Below, piece by piece: positions 27,863 to 37,167 of a stretch of 64,000 nt of DNA (position 1 is its first letter; each line of letters opens with the position of its first letter). A program made the translations under genes and the position numbers. The notes beneath the pieces were generated by a model. That model was not told the DNA's origin. It saw nothing but the letters and a program-made list of their open reading frames with translations, and did no database searches. This stretch comes from Rubellicoccus peritrichatus (GTDB lineage: Bacteria; Verrucomicrobiota; Verrucomicrobiia; Opitutales; Cerasicoccaceae): the NCBI RefSeq assembly GCF_033100135.1, contig NZ_CP136920.1, positions 4,273,001 through 4,337,000 on the forward strand, read 5' to 3'.

Positions 27863-28495
27863 CTAAAGGCTGCGAACCACTGCTTTGACAATTCCCTGGA
27901 TGACGAGCTCTGAAACGGGATGTAATGTCGGGTAAGCAACATTTTCAGCCTTAAGGAACGGCGGACGTGATCCCTCTTGGATAAAGCGTTTCAAAGTAGT
28001 CTCATTGTCAATCAAAGCAGCCACGATATCCTCCGACTTCGGTAGGCCAGGCTCAACAATGACAATATCGCCATCAAAAATCCCTGCATCGATCATGCTT
28101 TCACCGCGAACTTTGAGGGCAAATGCGCGGCGTGAACGGCGCACACCTGCAGTTCCAACATCAATTTGCAAGCGACCGATCTCACCACCGGTTTCAACGC
28201 CATCCGGATAACCAGCGGCAATGCTGCCATAGACTGGGATATCGATCACTTCAGTGGCATCCTCCGGTTTCTCATCATTCGGGTCATAGGTGACTCGGAA
28301 TGCCCTGGCCTGACCTGATACACGACTGATATAACCTTTGCGTTCCAAAGCGCGCAAATGGCCCATGACTGCATTTGTGCTTTTGAAACCAAAGTGACTT
28401 TGAATCTCCCGAATACTGGGCCAATAGCTTTGTTGCCGGAAATGTAATTGAACAAATCCTAGAATCTCGTGTTGTCGTGTGGTTAGTCCTTTCAT
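27863..28495 (-). CDS. lexA: LexA, SOS-response repressor and self-cleaving S24 peptidase
   Basis: The 210-residue protein has an N-terminal winged helix (LTTRQHEILGFVQ and PSIREIQSHFGFKSTNAVMG) and a C-terminal S24 domain with the Ala-Gly cleavage site in GSIAAGYP, catalytic Ser in RGESMIDAGI and catalytic Lys in ETTLKRFI. It represses DNA-damage genes until RecA filaments trigger autocleavage. I chose the ATG at 28495 (MKGLTTRQ); the frame is open to 28534, but that would cover the likely operators. Two GAAC/GTTC-type elements lie immediately upstream. Confidence 0.95.
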   Translation of the reverse strand: MKGLTTRQHEILGFVQLHFRQQSYWPSIREIQSHFGFKSTNAVMGHLRALERKGYISRVSGQARAFRVTYDPNDEKPEDATEVIDIPVYGSIAAGYPDGVETGGEIGRLQIDVGTAGVRRSRRAFALKVRGESMIDAGIFDGDIVIVEPGLPKSEDIVAALIDNETTLKRFIQEGSRPPFLKAENVAYPTLHPVSELVIQGIVKAVVRSL

Positions 28496-28498
28496 TAT

Positions 28499-28525
28499 GA
28501 ACACCTGTCTATTGACCAAATGTTC
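28499..28525. promoter_or_regulatory. Tandem LexA-box-like elements upstream of lexA
   Basis: GAAC-ACCT-GTCT (28499-28510) and GACC-AAAT-GTTC (28514-28525) each resemble GAAC-N4-GTTC, with two and one mismatches and the conserved arms facing outward, centred 15 bp apart directly before the lexA start. Autoregulation is expected of LexA; the exact motif used in this lineage is uncertain. Confidence 0.4.
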
Positions 28526-28588
28526 ACACGTCAAGTAAATTTTACTACTGTTTTAAAGCTCACACCTCTCAATGATATTGAGATCAAC

Positions 28589-29851
28589 CTAAAACGCCCA
28601 TGCAACCTGGGCACTGATAATATTAGCCGAAGTATCGTAATTTCCAACCAACTGATGCCCTTGAGCATCGGTATTATTAATTGGAGCATTCACGAAGAAA
28701 ATATGGGCATAGGTCAGGGCAAAGGTCATACTCTCAGTCAGACGACCGCTCAACCCTGTGGTCAGCCAGTAACGGTCAGAATCGGGAAAACGTGGAGAGC
28801 GTCTCACTGAATTTGGAACCGGTGACTCATCATAAGCAAAGCCCAGTGAAGCAATGAAGCTTTCATAAAAGTTCCATCGTGTTCCGATCGATGCCCGCCA
28901 GGTATTCTTCCAATCCTGTGTAATACTTACAGTGGGAGAGGAATCAAACTCGACATCGAAGCTTTCAAAGCGGCTCCACTCTGTCCAAGTCACTCCAGCC
29001 AGAACTTCCCAATCGTTCAGTTGTTGGGTGATCCCAACAGTCACCATGTTGGGCAGATTCAGTGTGGTGCTGTTACCCTGTTCTGCTGGAAGAACCGGAA
29101 TGGCACCGGTGTAATCCGCAGTTCCGGTCAATTTCAAATCGATGGCACTCCTGTATGTGATGCCAAAAGTCGTCTCAGAGGCGAGCTTCACAATAGCTCC
29201 AATATTGGCACCGACTCCCCAACCATTGGAAGTTTGGTCAATTGATCCATCCGGTAAGGTTCCTGGCAGATCAACTGCGTTACTAATATGGGCATCACCA
29301 TACAAAACCATTACCCCACCACCAATGCTTAACCAATCGTTTGGACTCCAAGAGATTGTTGGCTGAAGATTGATTGTTGTTAAGCGTGTCCTCAGAGCCT
29401 GATAACGCCCAGCCCAATTACCTGGATAATTGCTGTTCACACCGAACGGGGAATTAAGGGCAAGACCAAGCCCCACATCTTCGTTCAATTGATAAGTAGT
29501 ATAAAAATTGGGGATGGCCACGATCTCCGCAATGTTTCCGGGGTCCGCTCCACTGACATTTGATCCGGTATCCTCGAATCTCGATTCGGGCAACACCAGG
29601 TTGGCTCCAGCAGCAACCTGGTCCCCTACTTCGCCAGTCCCGGCAGGATTGAAGAATACTGTAGAGGCATTGCTATCATCAGCAGCATTGCCAGCAAATG
29701 CGACTCCCATTCCATCAACGCTCTGTTCTTGAATAAAAAAACCAGCACCATGGCCAAGCGAAGCCGCCAACAGAATGAATGAACAGCAGTAGTTTAAAGT
29801 TTTAGAAAATAAGTAAGGTCGTAGTTCAGTCAGGTTATTCGAGGTACTCAT
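28589..29851 (-). CDS. Outer membrane transport protein, OMPP1/FadL/TodX family
   Basis: The 420-residue protein has a signal peptide followed by the FadL hallmark just after cleavage (AGFFIQEQSVDGMGVAFAGN) and an NPAG loop (STVFFNPAGTGEVG), then a beta-barrel with repeated aromatic strands ending in F (ISAQVAWAF). FadL-type channels take up long-chain fatty acids or other hydrophobic compounds across the outer membrane. Its ATG lies inside the 3' end of the upstream kinase gene (17-bp overlap), so the two are co-transcribed and may be functionally linked. Confidence 0.92.
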   Translation of the reverse strand: MSTSNNLTELRPYLFSKTLNYCCSFILLAASLGHGAGFFIQEQSVDGMGVAFAGNAADDSNASTVFFNPAGTGEVGDQVAAGANLVLPESRFEDTGSNVSGADPGNIAEIVAIPNFYTTYQLNEDVGLGLALNSPFGVNSNYPGNWAGRYQALRTRLTTINLQPTISWSPNDWLSIGGGVMVLYGDAHISNAVDLPGTLPDGSIDQTSNGWGVGANIGAIVKLASETTFGITYRSAIDLKLTGTADYTGAIPVLPAEQGNSTTLNLPNMVTVGITQQLNDWEVLAGVTWTEWSRFESFDVEFDSSPTVSITQDWKNTWRASIGTRWNFYESFIASLGFAYDESPVPNSVRRSPRFPDSDRYWLTTGLSGRLTESMTFALTYAHIFFVNAPINNTDAQGHQLVGNYDTSANIISAQVAWAF

Positions 29852-31664
29852 AAAGAAATGGTCTCAGTTGTTCGATTTTCAGGGGCTTTGAGACAAAACC
29901 TTCCATGCCTGCTTCCAGGCATCTCTGCCTTATTTCTGTAGTCGTGTTTGCCGTCAATGCAATGACGATTACCTCAGCAGATGTAGCGGAATCTTCAGGA
30001 AGCATTCGGATCCGGCGGGTAGTCTCGAATCCATCCATACCAGGCATTTGTAAATCCATTAAAACCAACTCCACCTTCTCCCGTTCCAGAATTTCAAGCC
30101 CTGCCTTCCCATCACTAGCATTGAGTATGGCTAAGCCTTCACGGGTCAAAAGCATATTCATTACCCTTTGACTTACGGGATCGTCTTCAAACAGTAAAAC
30201 ACGGCCAGAGAGTTGAGTTGTCTCGGTGGATTTAGATACATCCTCACTCAATTCTTCGTTGGCACTGCCCTTTGCAACTTCAGCAGGAAGTTTAAGGGTA
30301 AACTTCGATCCCATTCCCAGTTCTGTTGACAATGAGATGCTTCCCCCCATGGCCTTTGCCAGACTTTCGCAAATGGCAAGACCAAGCCCACTGCCTCCGA
30401 ATTTTCGACTCATGGAACTATCCGCTTGGCGAAATGGTTCAAAAATCAGCCGCTTGTATTCCTGGGCAATTCCAGTCCCTGTGTCACTGCAAACGATCTT
30501 CCAGGTCTTTCCAGCGGAATCGTAGTCAGCGGTTATTGAAATTTCACCTTTGTGGGTAAATTTGAGCGCATTTCCGATTAGATTAATCAGGATTTGGCGA
30601 ATGCGACCTGGATCTCCTACCAATCGACGAGGGATACTCGGAGAAACATTTAAGGTAAATGCCAATCCACGCTTTTCCGCTTCCGCCTTGTAGAGCATGT
30701 GAACTTCAAAGATGGGTCTGACTGGATTAAAGGGCACGTGCTCCACTTCCATCTTGCCATCTTCAATTTTTGAAAAGTCGAGGATGTCACTGACAATGGA
30801 AAGCAAACTCTGCGAACTAAGCTCAAGCAACTCGACAGCCTCCTCCAACTGAGGGGTGACTTTTTCGTTACGTATCAATTGCACGCCACCAACCAAGCTG
30901 TTTAGTGGAGTTCGAATCTCATGCGACATCGTCGCAACAAAATCAGTTTTGGCCCGACTCGCACTCTCGGCACGCTCCTTCTCAGCACGCAGCATATCTT
31001 CCGTCTTGCGATGATCATCAATCTCCCGTCCCAGGTCCTTGATGAGTTTGTCTTTATCTGAGGTTAAGCGAAACCGCTCCCAGAGCACATCTCGATACCG
31101 GACCGCCTGGCGAATCATGAAGAAAATATAGAAGCTCATCACGAGCCCCATAAACTTACCGGCGAAGGCTGGTTCTATAAAAAAACGAACTGTAATCGGA
31201 GCCAGACAAGTAATAATGAAAACGGCATAAATCTGTCTGGATGCTGCCATCAGAGGAATGGCTCCAGCCGTCACGCCACCAAGAATAAAAATAGTAAAAG
31301 ATGAAATTGTCGTGTCGTGAAGCGCCCAGAAATAGAATCCTGCCGCCCCCCAGGGAACACCAGTGATCAAAGTGTTTAGGACTAACCAACGGTGCGCAGT
31401 TTTGTTTGAGTCAAGATTCAGGTGTCCCTTTTTCAGAGCACCCCAGATCAACATGCGTAGCGCAGATGCCACGACCATAAGCCCAAGCCACACCACAACC
31501 GGCGGCCAAGTGGACTCAAATCCAACGACTACCGCAAAAAAACAGGCCAGAAGCCATGAAAGCAACATGTTGCTTGGCTGGCCTTTTAGTATGGTTCGAT
31601 TGACTTCGGATTCCCATTGCTGCAACAGCCAGGAGTGGGACTCTGTGTCAGATTTGGAAACCAT
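29835..31664 (-). CDS. Hybrid sensor histidine kinase with C-terminal receiver
   Basis: The 609-residue protein has an N-terminal membrane region of about six or seven hydrophobic helices (residues 30-185) without a large periplasmic loop, a coiled coil (about 195-235), HisKA with H-box ATMSHEIRTPLNSL, a HATPase domain (NLIGNALKF, DTGTGIA, GGSGLGLAI) and a C-terminal receiver with phospho-acceptor Asp in LVLMDLQMPGMDG. No output domain or partner regulator is adjacent. The membrane-embedded sensor and the overlapping FadL gene make a lipid-soluble signal an attractive but untested guess. Confidence 0.93.
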   Translation of the reverse strand: MVSKSDTESHSWLLQQWESEVNRTILKGQPSNMLLSWLLACFFAVVVGFESTWPPVVVWLGLMVVASALRMLIWGALKKGHLNLDSNKTAHRWLVLNTLITGVPWGAAGFYFWALHDTTISSFTIFILGGVTAGAIPLMAASRQIYAVFIITCLAPITVRFFIEPAFAGKFMGLVMSFYIFFMIRQAVRYRDVLWERFRLTSDKDKLIKDLGREIDDHRKTEDMLRAEKERAESASRAKTDFVATMSHEIRTPLNSLVGGVQLIRNEKVTPQLEEAVELLELSSQSLLSIVSDILDFSKIEDGKMEVEHVPFNPVRPIFEVHMLYKAEAEKRGLAFTLNVSPSIPRRLVGDPGRIRQILINLIGNALKFTHKGEISITADYDSAGKTWKIVCSDTGTGIAQEYKRLIFEPFRQADSSMSRKFGGSGLGLAICESLAKAMGGSISLSTELGMGSKFTLKLPAEVAKGSANEELSEDVSKSTETTQLSGRVLLFEDDPVSQRVMNMLLTREGLAILNASDGKAGLEILEREKVELVLMDLQMPGMDGFETTRRIRMLPEDSATSAEVIVIALTANTTTEIRQRCLEAGMEGFVSKPLKIEQLRPFLYEYLE

Positions 31665-31810
31665 ATCGGTCGTTCTTAATACCAGACACTAGCAAATGGA
31701 ATTTTAAAGGATTTTCCAATCTATTATTTCAAGGGTCATTCAGCGCCAAACTCATGCCAGCGAATAGACACCCTGATCGTCCTGATCTATCCAGCTTTGG
31801 AGTAATTGAA

Positions 31811-32842
31811 TCAACATTGGCTCCCAACCAGAGCCTTCCTTACTACGGAAGCCACACGTTCGACGGATAGCTGCTGCAAATCACAGCCTGGAGCAGTCAG
31901 CACAAAATGCCCGGGCGCAGTCAAAGGATAAGGCCCAAAGCGCTCCGGATTGGTTGGGCCAAAGACAGCGACTATCTTTTTCCCCATCGCAGCAGCGAGA
32001 TGCATTGGCCCGCTGTCATTACAGACAACAATTGATGCTCGCTGGATCAACTCGACCATATCCATGAGTGAAGTCTTGCCAGATAAATCCGTAAAGTGAT
32101 CCTGTGGCAAATCCGGAGCAGGGATTGTTTTCGAATCCGACCAGACGAGATTAAGGCCATCTTCAAGCACCAGAGTAGAGGCAAGTTCCTTAAAGAATGG
32201 CCACTCCTTCTCAGCGCGCCGACTTGATGGAAAAAGCACAACCGCTCCCTCATGCCTATCCAAAGATCTCCCCACATCGCGTGCTTTGAAGCTGAGCTCT
32301 CCATCAATACGTTTCTCCAAACCAAGCGCAGGCAGAAATTCAAGGAGAATATCAACCGCATGCGCATTAGCACCACCCTGCTCTGCTCCACTTGGATGAT
32401 ACTCTCCTTCTGAATCCAGTGCCTCAGCGGGGTGTTCAAGCTCAGCAGGAGCTTTTATCAATGGCGGCAAAGGGACCTTCCTCCCGTAAGCAAAACCGGA
32501 TAACTCGCGCGCATCGGAGCGACCAAGCTTATTTGCCCGCGGGCAATCAGCTGCCATCGCCATCAAACCACTACGTGCCAGCCCCTGCATGTCCAGAACC
32601 CAATCAAAGTGCCTTGACTTGATTTCAGCCAAAAGCCTTCGGAATGCAGACAGGCCGGACTTGCGTTCAAAAACCAAAACCTCATCGACTGTTTCACATG
32701 CTTCAACCAATTGCGCAAACGTGTCACGCACCACCCAGGTGATCTTTACATCTGGCATCTGTCGTCGCAACGACTCCACAACCTGTAAGGCGTGTGTGAT
32801 ATCCCCAAGGGACGAAGGCTTTATAACGAGAATCGAAGGCAT
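31811..32842 (-). CDS. ADP-heptose:LPS heptosyltransferase-type glycosyltransferase (GT9)
   Basis: The 343-residue protein starts MPSILVIKPSSLGDITHALQ, the N-terminal signature of GT9 heptosyltransferases, and has the donor-binding VCNDSGPMHLAAAMGK and VFGPTNPERFGPY motifs near the C-terminus. It would transfer heptose to LPS inner core on the cytoplasmic face. I chose ATG 32842; a TTG two codons upstream is also open. A cluster of palindromes lies upstream (32939-32991). Confidence 0.9.
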   Translation of the reverse strand: MPSILVIKPSSLGDITHALQVVESLRRQMPDVKITWVVRDTFAQLVEACETVDEVLVFERKSGLSAFRRLLAEIKSRHFDWVLDMQGLARSGLMAMAADCPRANKLGRSDARELSGFAYGRKVPLPPLIKAPAELEHPAEALDSEGEYHPSGAEQGGANAHAVDILLEFLPALGLEKRIDGELSFKARDVGRSLDRHEGAVVLFPSSRRAEKEWPFFKELASTLVLEDGLNLVWSDSKTIPAPDLPQDHFTDLSGKTSLMDMVELIQRASIVVCNDSGPMHLAAAMGKKIVAVFGPTNPERFGPYPLTAPGHFVLTAPGCDLQQLSVERVASVVRKALVGSQC

Positions 32843-32938
32843 TGCCAAAGCAAGCTATTCGACACCACTTTCCCCGGACAAAGCAAATGGAATTTCCAGA
32901 GCTAAAAATGCTGCTTAGTGCAATAAATATACCTCATA

Positions 32939-32991
32939 TCGGATCGCATATGTGATGTATCCGATGACATATGCGACAGATGTGATCTGTC
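32939..32991. repeat. Cluster of three overlapping/adjacent palindromes
   Basis: TCGGAT (32939-32944) pairs with ATCCGA (32959-32964); TCGCATATGT (32944-32953) pairs perfectly with ACATATGCGA (32967-32976); GACAGAT (32975-32981) pairs with ATCTGTC (32985-32991) around GTG. The cluster lies between the heparinase-like stop codon and the heptosyltransferase start. It lacks a T-run, so an operator set or folded RNA is more likely than a simple terminator. Confidence 0.7.
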
Positions 32992-33032
32992 AGCCGTCAT
33001 TCACTGGATACGAAGCTTTCGACAAACACCTC

Positions 33033-36000
33033 CTAAGGAGTCACCGTAAACCGAAAAAACAGCCGTTCTCCCGATGCCCCGGAAACAACAAACCCGCTCT
33101 CGGTGCGAGTGACGCCATCCGAACTCCATTCAACAAGATTAAGCGACCATTCGAGGTCCAGTTGAACGTCCTCAGGGACTGGCAAGTTGCTGAGAACGAT
33201 TTCGCCTGTCGCCAAATCAAAAGTATAAGTCTCTTGTGTTCCGGAAAGATCTCCCCCCAAGGCATATTCTGCAATGAGTTCCATTCCATCCATGTCGTCA
33301 TCTGAGAACAGGTCTACTCCAATTTGACCATTGGCCAAACGCCAGGCATCCATCGGAACATCAATTACCGTGATCAAAGAAGACTGCCCGGATGCGATCT
33401 TGTAGTGAGGATCATCCAACGGCGTAAGGGTAAAACTTTCCGTGCCTTCGGGTAAGCTGTCATCATTTGCCTCAATCATCAGTTGAGTTTCAGTCAAGCC
33501 AGCTGCAATATTCACGACTCCTCCATCATATCCTGAAATCTCATCTATTTCAGCCGAGCCGGACCATCGAAGCCTCACCGGAACAGTATAGGAAACAGCG
33601 CGATCCAACTGAAGGACCGTCAAACTCCGATCAAGTGAAGACGCCAACTCCGCAGTCTCTGCATCCGGTGTCGCCATAGTCAGAACCGGAAGGCCGTATT
33701 GCCCAGTAAAATCGATTTCATTGTCTGACCAACCATCTGGCGTTCCTGTGCCTCCGGACACTCCAACGACTGCATCGTTGGCATCAACCCGGAGATAGCT
33801 GAAGCGAATGATATTGGAACCATCATCAAAGATTTCGACCTGCACGGTATTATCATTACCAGCACTAAACTCCGGCACATCCTCATAAGTAATAACTGCG
33901 CGATCACCAGCTATGAATTTATAGTAAACCGTGCCGGATTGATTTGGGCTGAGATCATCCCACAGTGGACTCAGTTGTCTTCTTGAAAAGTGCGTAGTAA
34001 CACTCTCCGTATAAGTTCCGGAGCCAGCCTCAAAAGTAATCAAACCATTGGAACCGATATGAATAGTGGACACACTGGTTCCGCCAATTACCGGAGCCGA
34101 TGTCCACGCCGGATTCTGCGTCCAAAACGAGTCATCCCGTGGATTTTCCAGGGCATCGTTAGACACATGAGTATAAGGTAATGACGTGATCGTATCCGTC
34201 ATAACAACGTAATCACTGCCATTCGGGACAAAGGTGATCTGCTTGAAATCAAGATCGACCGTATCTCCTCCAGAGAAAACTTCAGTAGGCACACTATCCG
34301 GCGGAACTGGCTCCCACGTCACGCCAACATTCACGGTTCGAGTAAGCGTATTAGGTGTATCCTGTATTTGTATTTCAGCGATGTGTTCACCAATCGACAA
34401 AGACGAAACCGCAGGAAGAAAAGAAACACTCAAAGCAATGTTCTCCCCCACACCAAGCGTTCCACTGGAAGGCGTGACATGCAGCCAACTCTGATCCAAT
34501 GAAGTAGACCAATCAAGTGGCGCTGCCTGATTATTTGTTAAGATAACCGAGTGATTCTGTGGCGCAAGCGGCTCGCCCATAATCCCTGATGACACGACCG
34601 AAGAGGAACCAAGCGAAAAGGCTGGAGGAGTTCCGTTGACATCCACAAGTGTCCGTCCATCGGAATCTTCGCTGAAGACAAGCAAATCGGTGGAGCCATC
34701 AGGAAGTCCGATCGTCAAAACATCGCCTGCCAGACTCGTCGTCGGCAGAGTTACGCCAGGCTGATATGGAAAAAGTAAAACCTTAAACTTTGGCGAAATT
34801 GAGTTCACACTGAACTGGAGCACATTGGAATCATAGTTAGTCAATGCTGTGGTGCTCAATGACGCCGTGATTGTTGTCGGAGTGACACCTGTCGTATCGA
34901 CTGCCTCCACAATGCGAACAAGGAGTTTTGCACCAGCAGGGTCAGCACTTCGTCCTAGGATTATATCGCGACCACTTTGCGAATCGATCTGCACATCATC
35001 AGGAAGTGCCATCTGCCATCGATAGTCGTGCGATGTGTTGTCCTTCTGCACATCGTCAATCATCAATAGATATGGATTCACTCCACGCGCCATCAAGGAT
35101 GAGCGAAAGACTTTGACAACAGGGTTATAGGGTTGGCGGTGCATGTAGCTTCCAATGTAGCCAATGCCTGTCTCACCATGTATTTTGCTGGGCAACCAAC
35201 TTGGATCATCCGGCCAGCCGAGATCGCGCGGATCAGAAAGTTCCTGTTCCCAGGGAGCAGGATAACTGGTGCCTGAGTTTGGCCATGGAGGGCTCCATTG
35301 CCACGAGTAAGCGTAAGACAGATCACTTGCCGCTTTCACATACTGGCCGTCGTCACTATGCTCCAGAAAGTCCACACTTGCAGCCTTCCAGGGCTGAGCA
35401 AGGCCATCAATATGAACAAGAGACTGATATTGACTGTCACGCGCAACATTCCAAGGAGGATTTACCGCCCAAGGTTCGTTCAGAGCAGTCAGGTAAAAGT
35501 TTCCTCGGTCTACTTTATCATGCCCAATCATGAAAGCATCAGGGCGCGCATCCAGTTGAAAATAAAGTGCATCCTGCGACCAGTCACTGCGTGTGATTAA
35601 TTTGCCACGCCGTGGGTAGAACTGTGTCAGCGGCAACCCGGAGCCTTCAAGGGTATTGAGCGTGGAAAATGAGCTGTTCACGTCCAATCCAAACATACAA
35701 TATTCAGAGACACTTTGAACCTTTATAACATTGGAATGATTGTCTCCAATCACCCAACGCCAGATATAATCAGCAACGGGGTCATTGGGGAGAAAGTATT
35801 TCAGTAAAATCAAGCTAGTGGGATAAATGTGCGCAACAGACGTCGGATGATTGCCCAAGTCAGTACCGGATGCACCACCCATGAGGTATCCTCCTTCGCG
35901 CGGTTCAATCTGCTGAGCAGTAGCATTGGCAAACTTTTTTAATTTATCTGTAATGAATATATTATCATCTGCGTCATTACGTGCCAGAGCCATCAAACCT

Positions 36001-36944
36001 CGCATCCCTTCCCGAAACCCAAGGTTCGGCCCATAAGTATCTTCATGGCAAATCCCTTCGGGCGTCAGGCCAATTTCCCAGTAATCAAGGAGTACTTGGC
36101 GAATCCTGCTGAAAGAACCGGCATCGAAACCCGTTTCGTCTTTTATGGCCAACAGCATCACAGCCATCTCTCCGTGATAACCGTAGTGATTACTGATCGC
36201 ACGCCCCTTGGGCATGTTTGCTCCATAAGAATAACGATCTGTTGTAGCAACGGCAAGCGCCGCACGCACGACATCACGCTCTGCATCCGTCATGTCGTTG
36301 TAGAGCACATCATAGGATAGCGCCAAACCCGCACCTCCGAATATCCATTGCTCAGTCACGCTCCAATCACCATAGTAGATTGAGTCAATCAGATCATTTC
36401 GGTAAAAGACACTTTGCACAGTGGAATAAAAACTACTGCTCACCACATTGGATGCATAGACTCCATCGGCCAGGTCTTTTGCATAGAGGATGATTCGCGC
36501 ATAATTGGTAATAATCTTGATCATCTGATCCTTCAAAGCATCGTCATCCGTCAGCCAAGCTTCCGTACTCGCAATACCCCAGGATTGATTGCGGCCTTCA
36601 CTCGCAACAAATGTGCTTTCGATGAAAGTCCAATCCGGAGTCGTCAAATCGATATCGGCCAGAGCATCATAAGTGCTGTTAGCCGCATTAACCGTACTAG
36701 TAATTCGTGGTGCTGCCACAGCGGAGTAATATGCTGAACCGGTTCGACGCGCCAACATGGCAGCCTTATCAGATTGACCAAAATAGAGCCTTGGATGCTC
36801 ATATGCAGCCCCGGCAAGACCAATATCCCTAGCACCGCCAGGTAGGATTGTTCCCTGACCATATACATGGATCGAGACTTGCAGGAGTAGAATTACAAAG
36901 ATCCCTTTGTAAGTTTTTTTGTAGGGGGTGAGCAACCTCATCAT
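33033..36944 (-). CDS. Secreted heparinase II/III-like polysaccharide lyase with C-terminal accessory domains
   Basis: A 1,303-residue protein with a signal peptide (GIFVILLLQVSIHVYGQG). The N-terminal 350 residues form an alpha/alpha-toroid-like region with SNHYGYHGEMAVMLLAIK and CHEDTYGPNLGFREG; the following beta-sandwich contains LDARPDAFMIGHDKVDRGNF. Both blocks, with conserved Tyr/His/Asp, are shared with the protein at 42993 and fit the heparinase II/III superfamily. C-terminal additions: a BACON-like domain (about 800-905), a nidogen-like sandwich (about 915-1100), a Calx-beta-like domain (about 1110-1220) and a tail resembling other verrucomicrobial secreted proteins. The substrate is unknown; fucose genes nearby suggest a fucosylated, perhaps uronate-containing glycan. 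Confidence 0.8.
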   Translation of the reverse strand: MMRLLTPYKKTYKGIFVILLLQVSIHVYGQGTILPGGARDIGLAGAAYEHPRLYFGQSDKAAMLARRTGSAYYSAVAAPRITSTVNAANSTYDALADIDLTTPDWTFIESTFVASEGRNQSWGIASTEAWLTDDDALKDQMIKIITNYARIILYAKDLADGVYASNVVSSSFYSTVQSVFYRNDLIDSIYYGDWSVTEQWIFGGAGLALSYDVLYNDMTDAERDVVRAALAVATTDRYSYGANMPKGRAISNHYGYHGEMAVMLLAIKDETGFDAGSFSRIRQVLLDYWEIGLTPEGICHEDTYGPNLGFREGMRGLMALARNDADDNIFITDKLKKFANATAQQIEPREGGYLMGGASGTDLGNHPTSVAHIYPTSLILLKYFLPNDPVADYIWRWVIGDNHSNVIKVQSVSEYCMFGLDVNSSFSTLNTLEGSGLPLTQFYPRRGKLITRSDWSQDALYFQLDARPDAFMIGHDKVDRGNFYLTALNEPWAVNPPWNVARDSQYQSLVHIDGLAQPWKAASVDFLEHSDDGQYVKAASDLSYAYSWQWSPPWPNSGTSYPAPWEQELSDPRDLGWPDDPSWLPSKIHGETGIGYIGSYMHRQPYNPVVKVFRSSLMARGVNPYLLMIDDVQKDNTSHDYRWQMALPDDVQIDSQSGRDIILGRSADPAGAKLLVRIVEAVDTTGVTPTTITASLSTTALTNYDSNVLQFSVNSISPKFKVLLFPYQPGVTLPTTSLAGDVLTIGLPDGSTDLLVFSEDSDGRTLVDVNGTPPAFSLGSSSVVSSGIMGEPLAPQNHSVILTNNQAAPLDWSTSLDQSWLHVTPSSGTLGVGENIALSVSFLPAVSSLSIGEHIAEIQIQDTPNTLTRTVNVGVTWEPVPPDSVPTEVFSGGDTVDLDFKQITFVPNGSDYVVMTDTITSLPYTHVSNDALENPRDDSFWTQNPAWTSAPVIGGTSVSTIHIGSNGLITFEAGSGTYTESVTTHFSRRQLSPLWDDLSPNQSGTVYYKFIAGDRAVITYEDVPEFSAGNDNTVQVEIFDDGSNIIRFSYLRVDANDAVVGVSGGTGTPDGWSDNEIDFTGQYGLPVLTMATPDAETAELASSLDRSLTVLQLDRAVSYTVPVRLRWSGSAEIDEISGYDGGVVNIAAGLTETQLMIEANDDSLPEGTESFTLTPLDDPHYKIASGQSSLITVIDVPMDAWRLANGQIGVDLFSDDDMDGMELIAEYALGGDLSGTQETYTFDLATGEIVLSNLPVPEDVQLDLEWSLNLVEWSSDGVTRTESGFVVSGASGERLFFRFTVTP

Positions 36945-36975
36945 ATAAAGCTACCACTACAATAACTATACTACA

Positions 36976-36985
36976 CCCTATAATA
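36976..36985 (-). promoter_or_regulatory. Possible -10 element shared by both heparinase-like genes
   Basis: Minus-strand TATTATAGGG lies about 32 bp before the start of the 33033-36944 gene. The identical 10-mer occurs at 45411-45420 upstream of its paralogue. It resembles a -10 box with a downstream G-run; no convincing -35 was fixed. Confidence 0.3.
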
Positions 36986-37097
36986 AACATGAAAGAAGCA
37001 GATGATCCAAAAAAGGATCATAAGGGAACGATTCCTTTCAAGATCTGCAAATCGAGACGCCCCATAGGAGTCCCAAACTACTTCCTCCGAAGTATGT

Positions 37098-37134
37098 ATA
37101 AAAAAATTCCGAAGCTGTCACTCAGCTCCGGAAT
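37098..37134 (-). terminator. Rho-independent terminator of the fucose-oxidation operon
   Basis: On the minus strand ATTCCGGAGCTG-AGTGA-CAGCTTCGGAAT (a 12-bp stem with one mismatch) is followed by a run of seven T. It lies 34 bp beyond the zinc alcohol dehydrogenase stop codon. Confidence 0.85.
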
Positions 37135-37167
37135 CGTAAAAGTTGATTAGTTCGAATCCAGTCCCGC

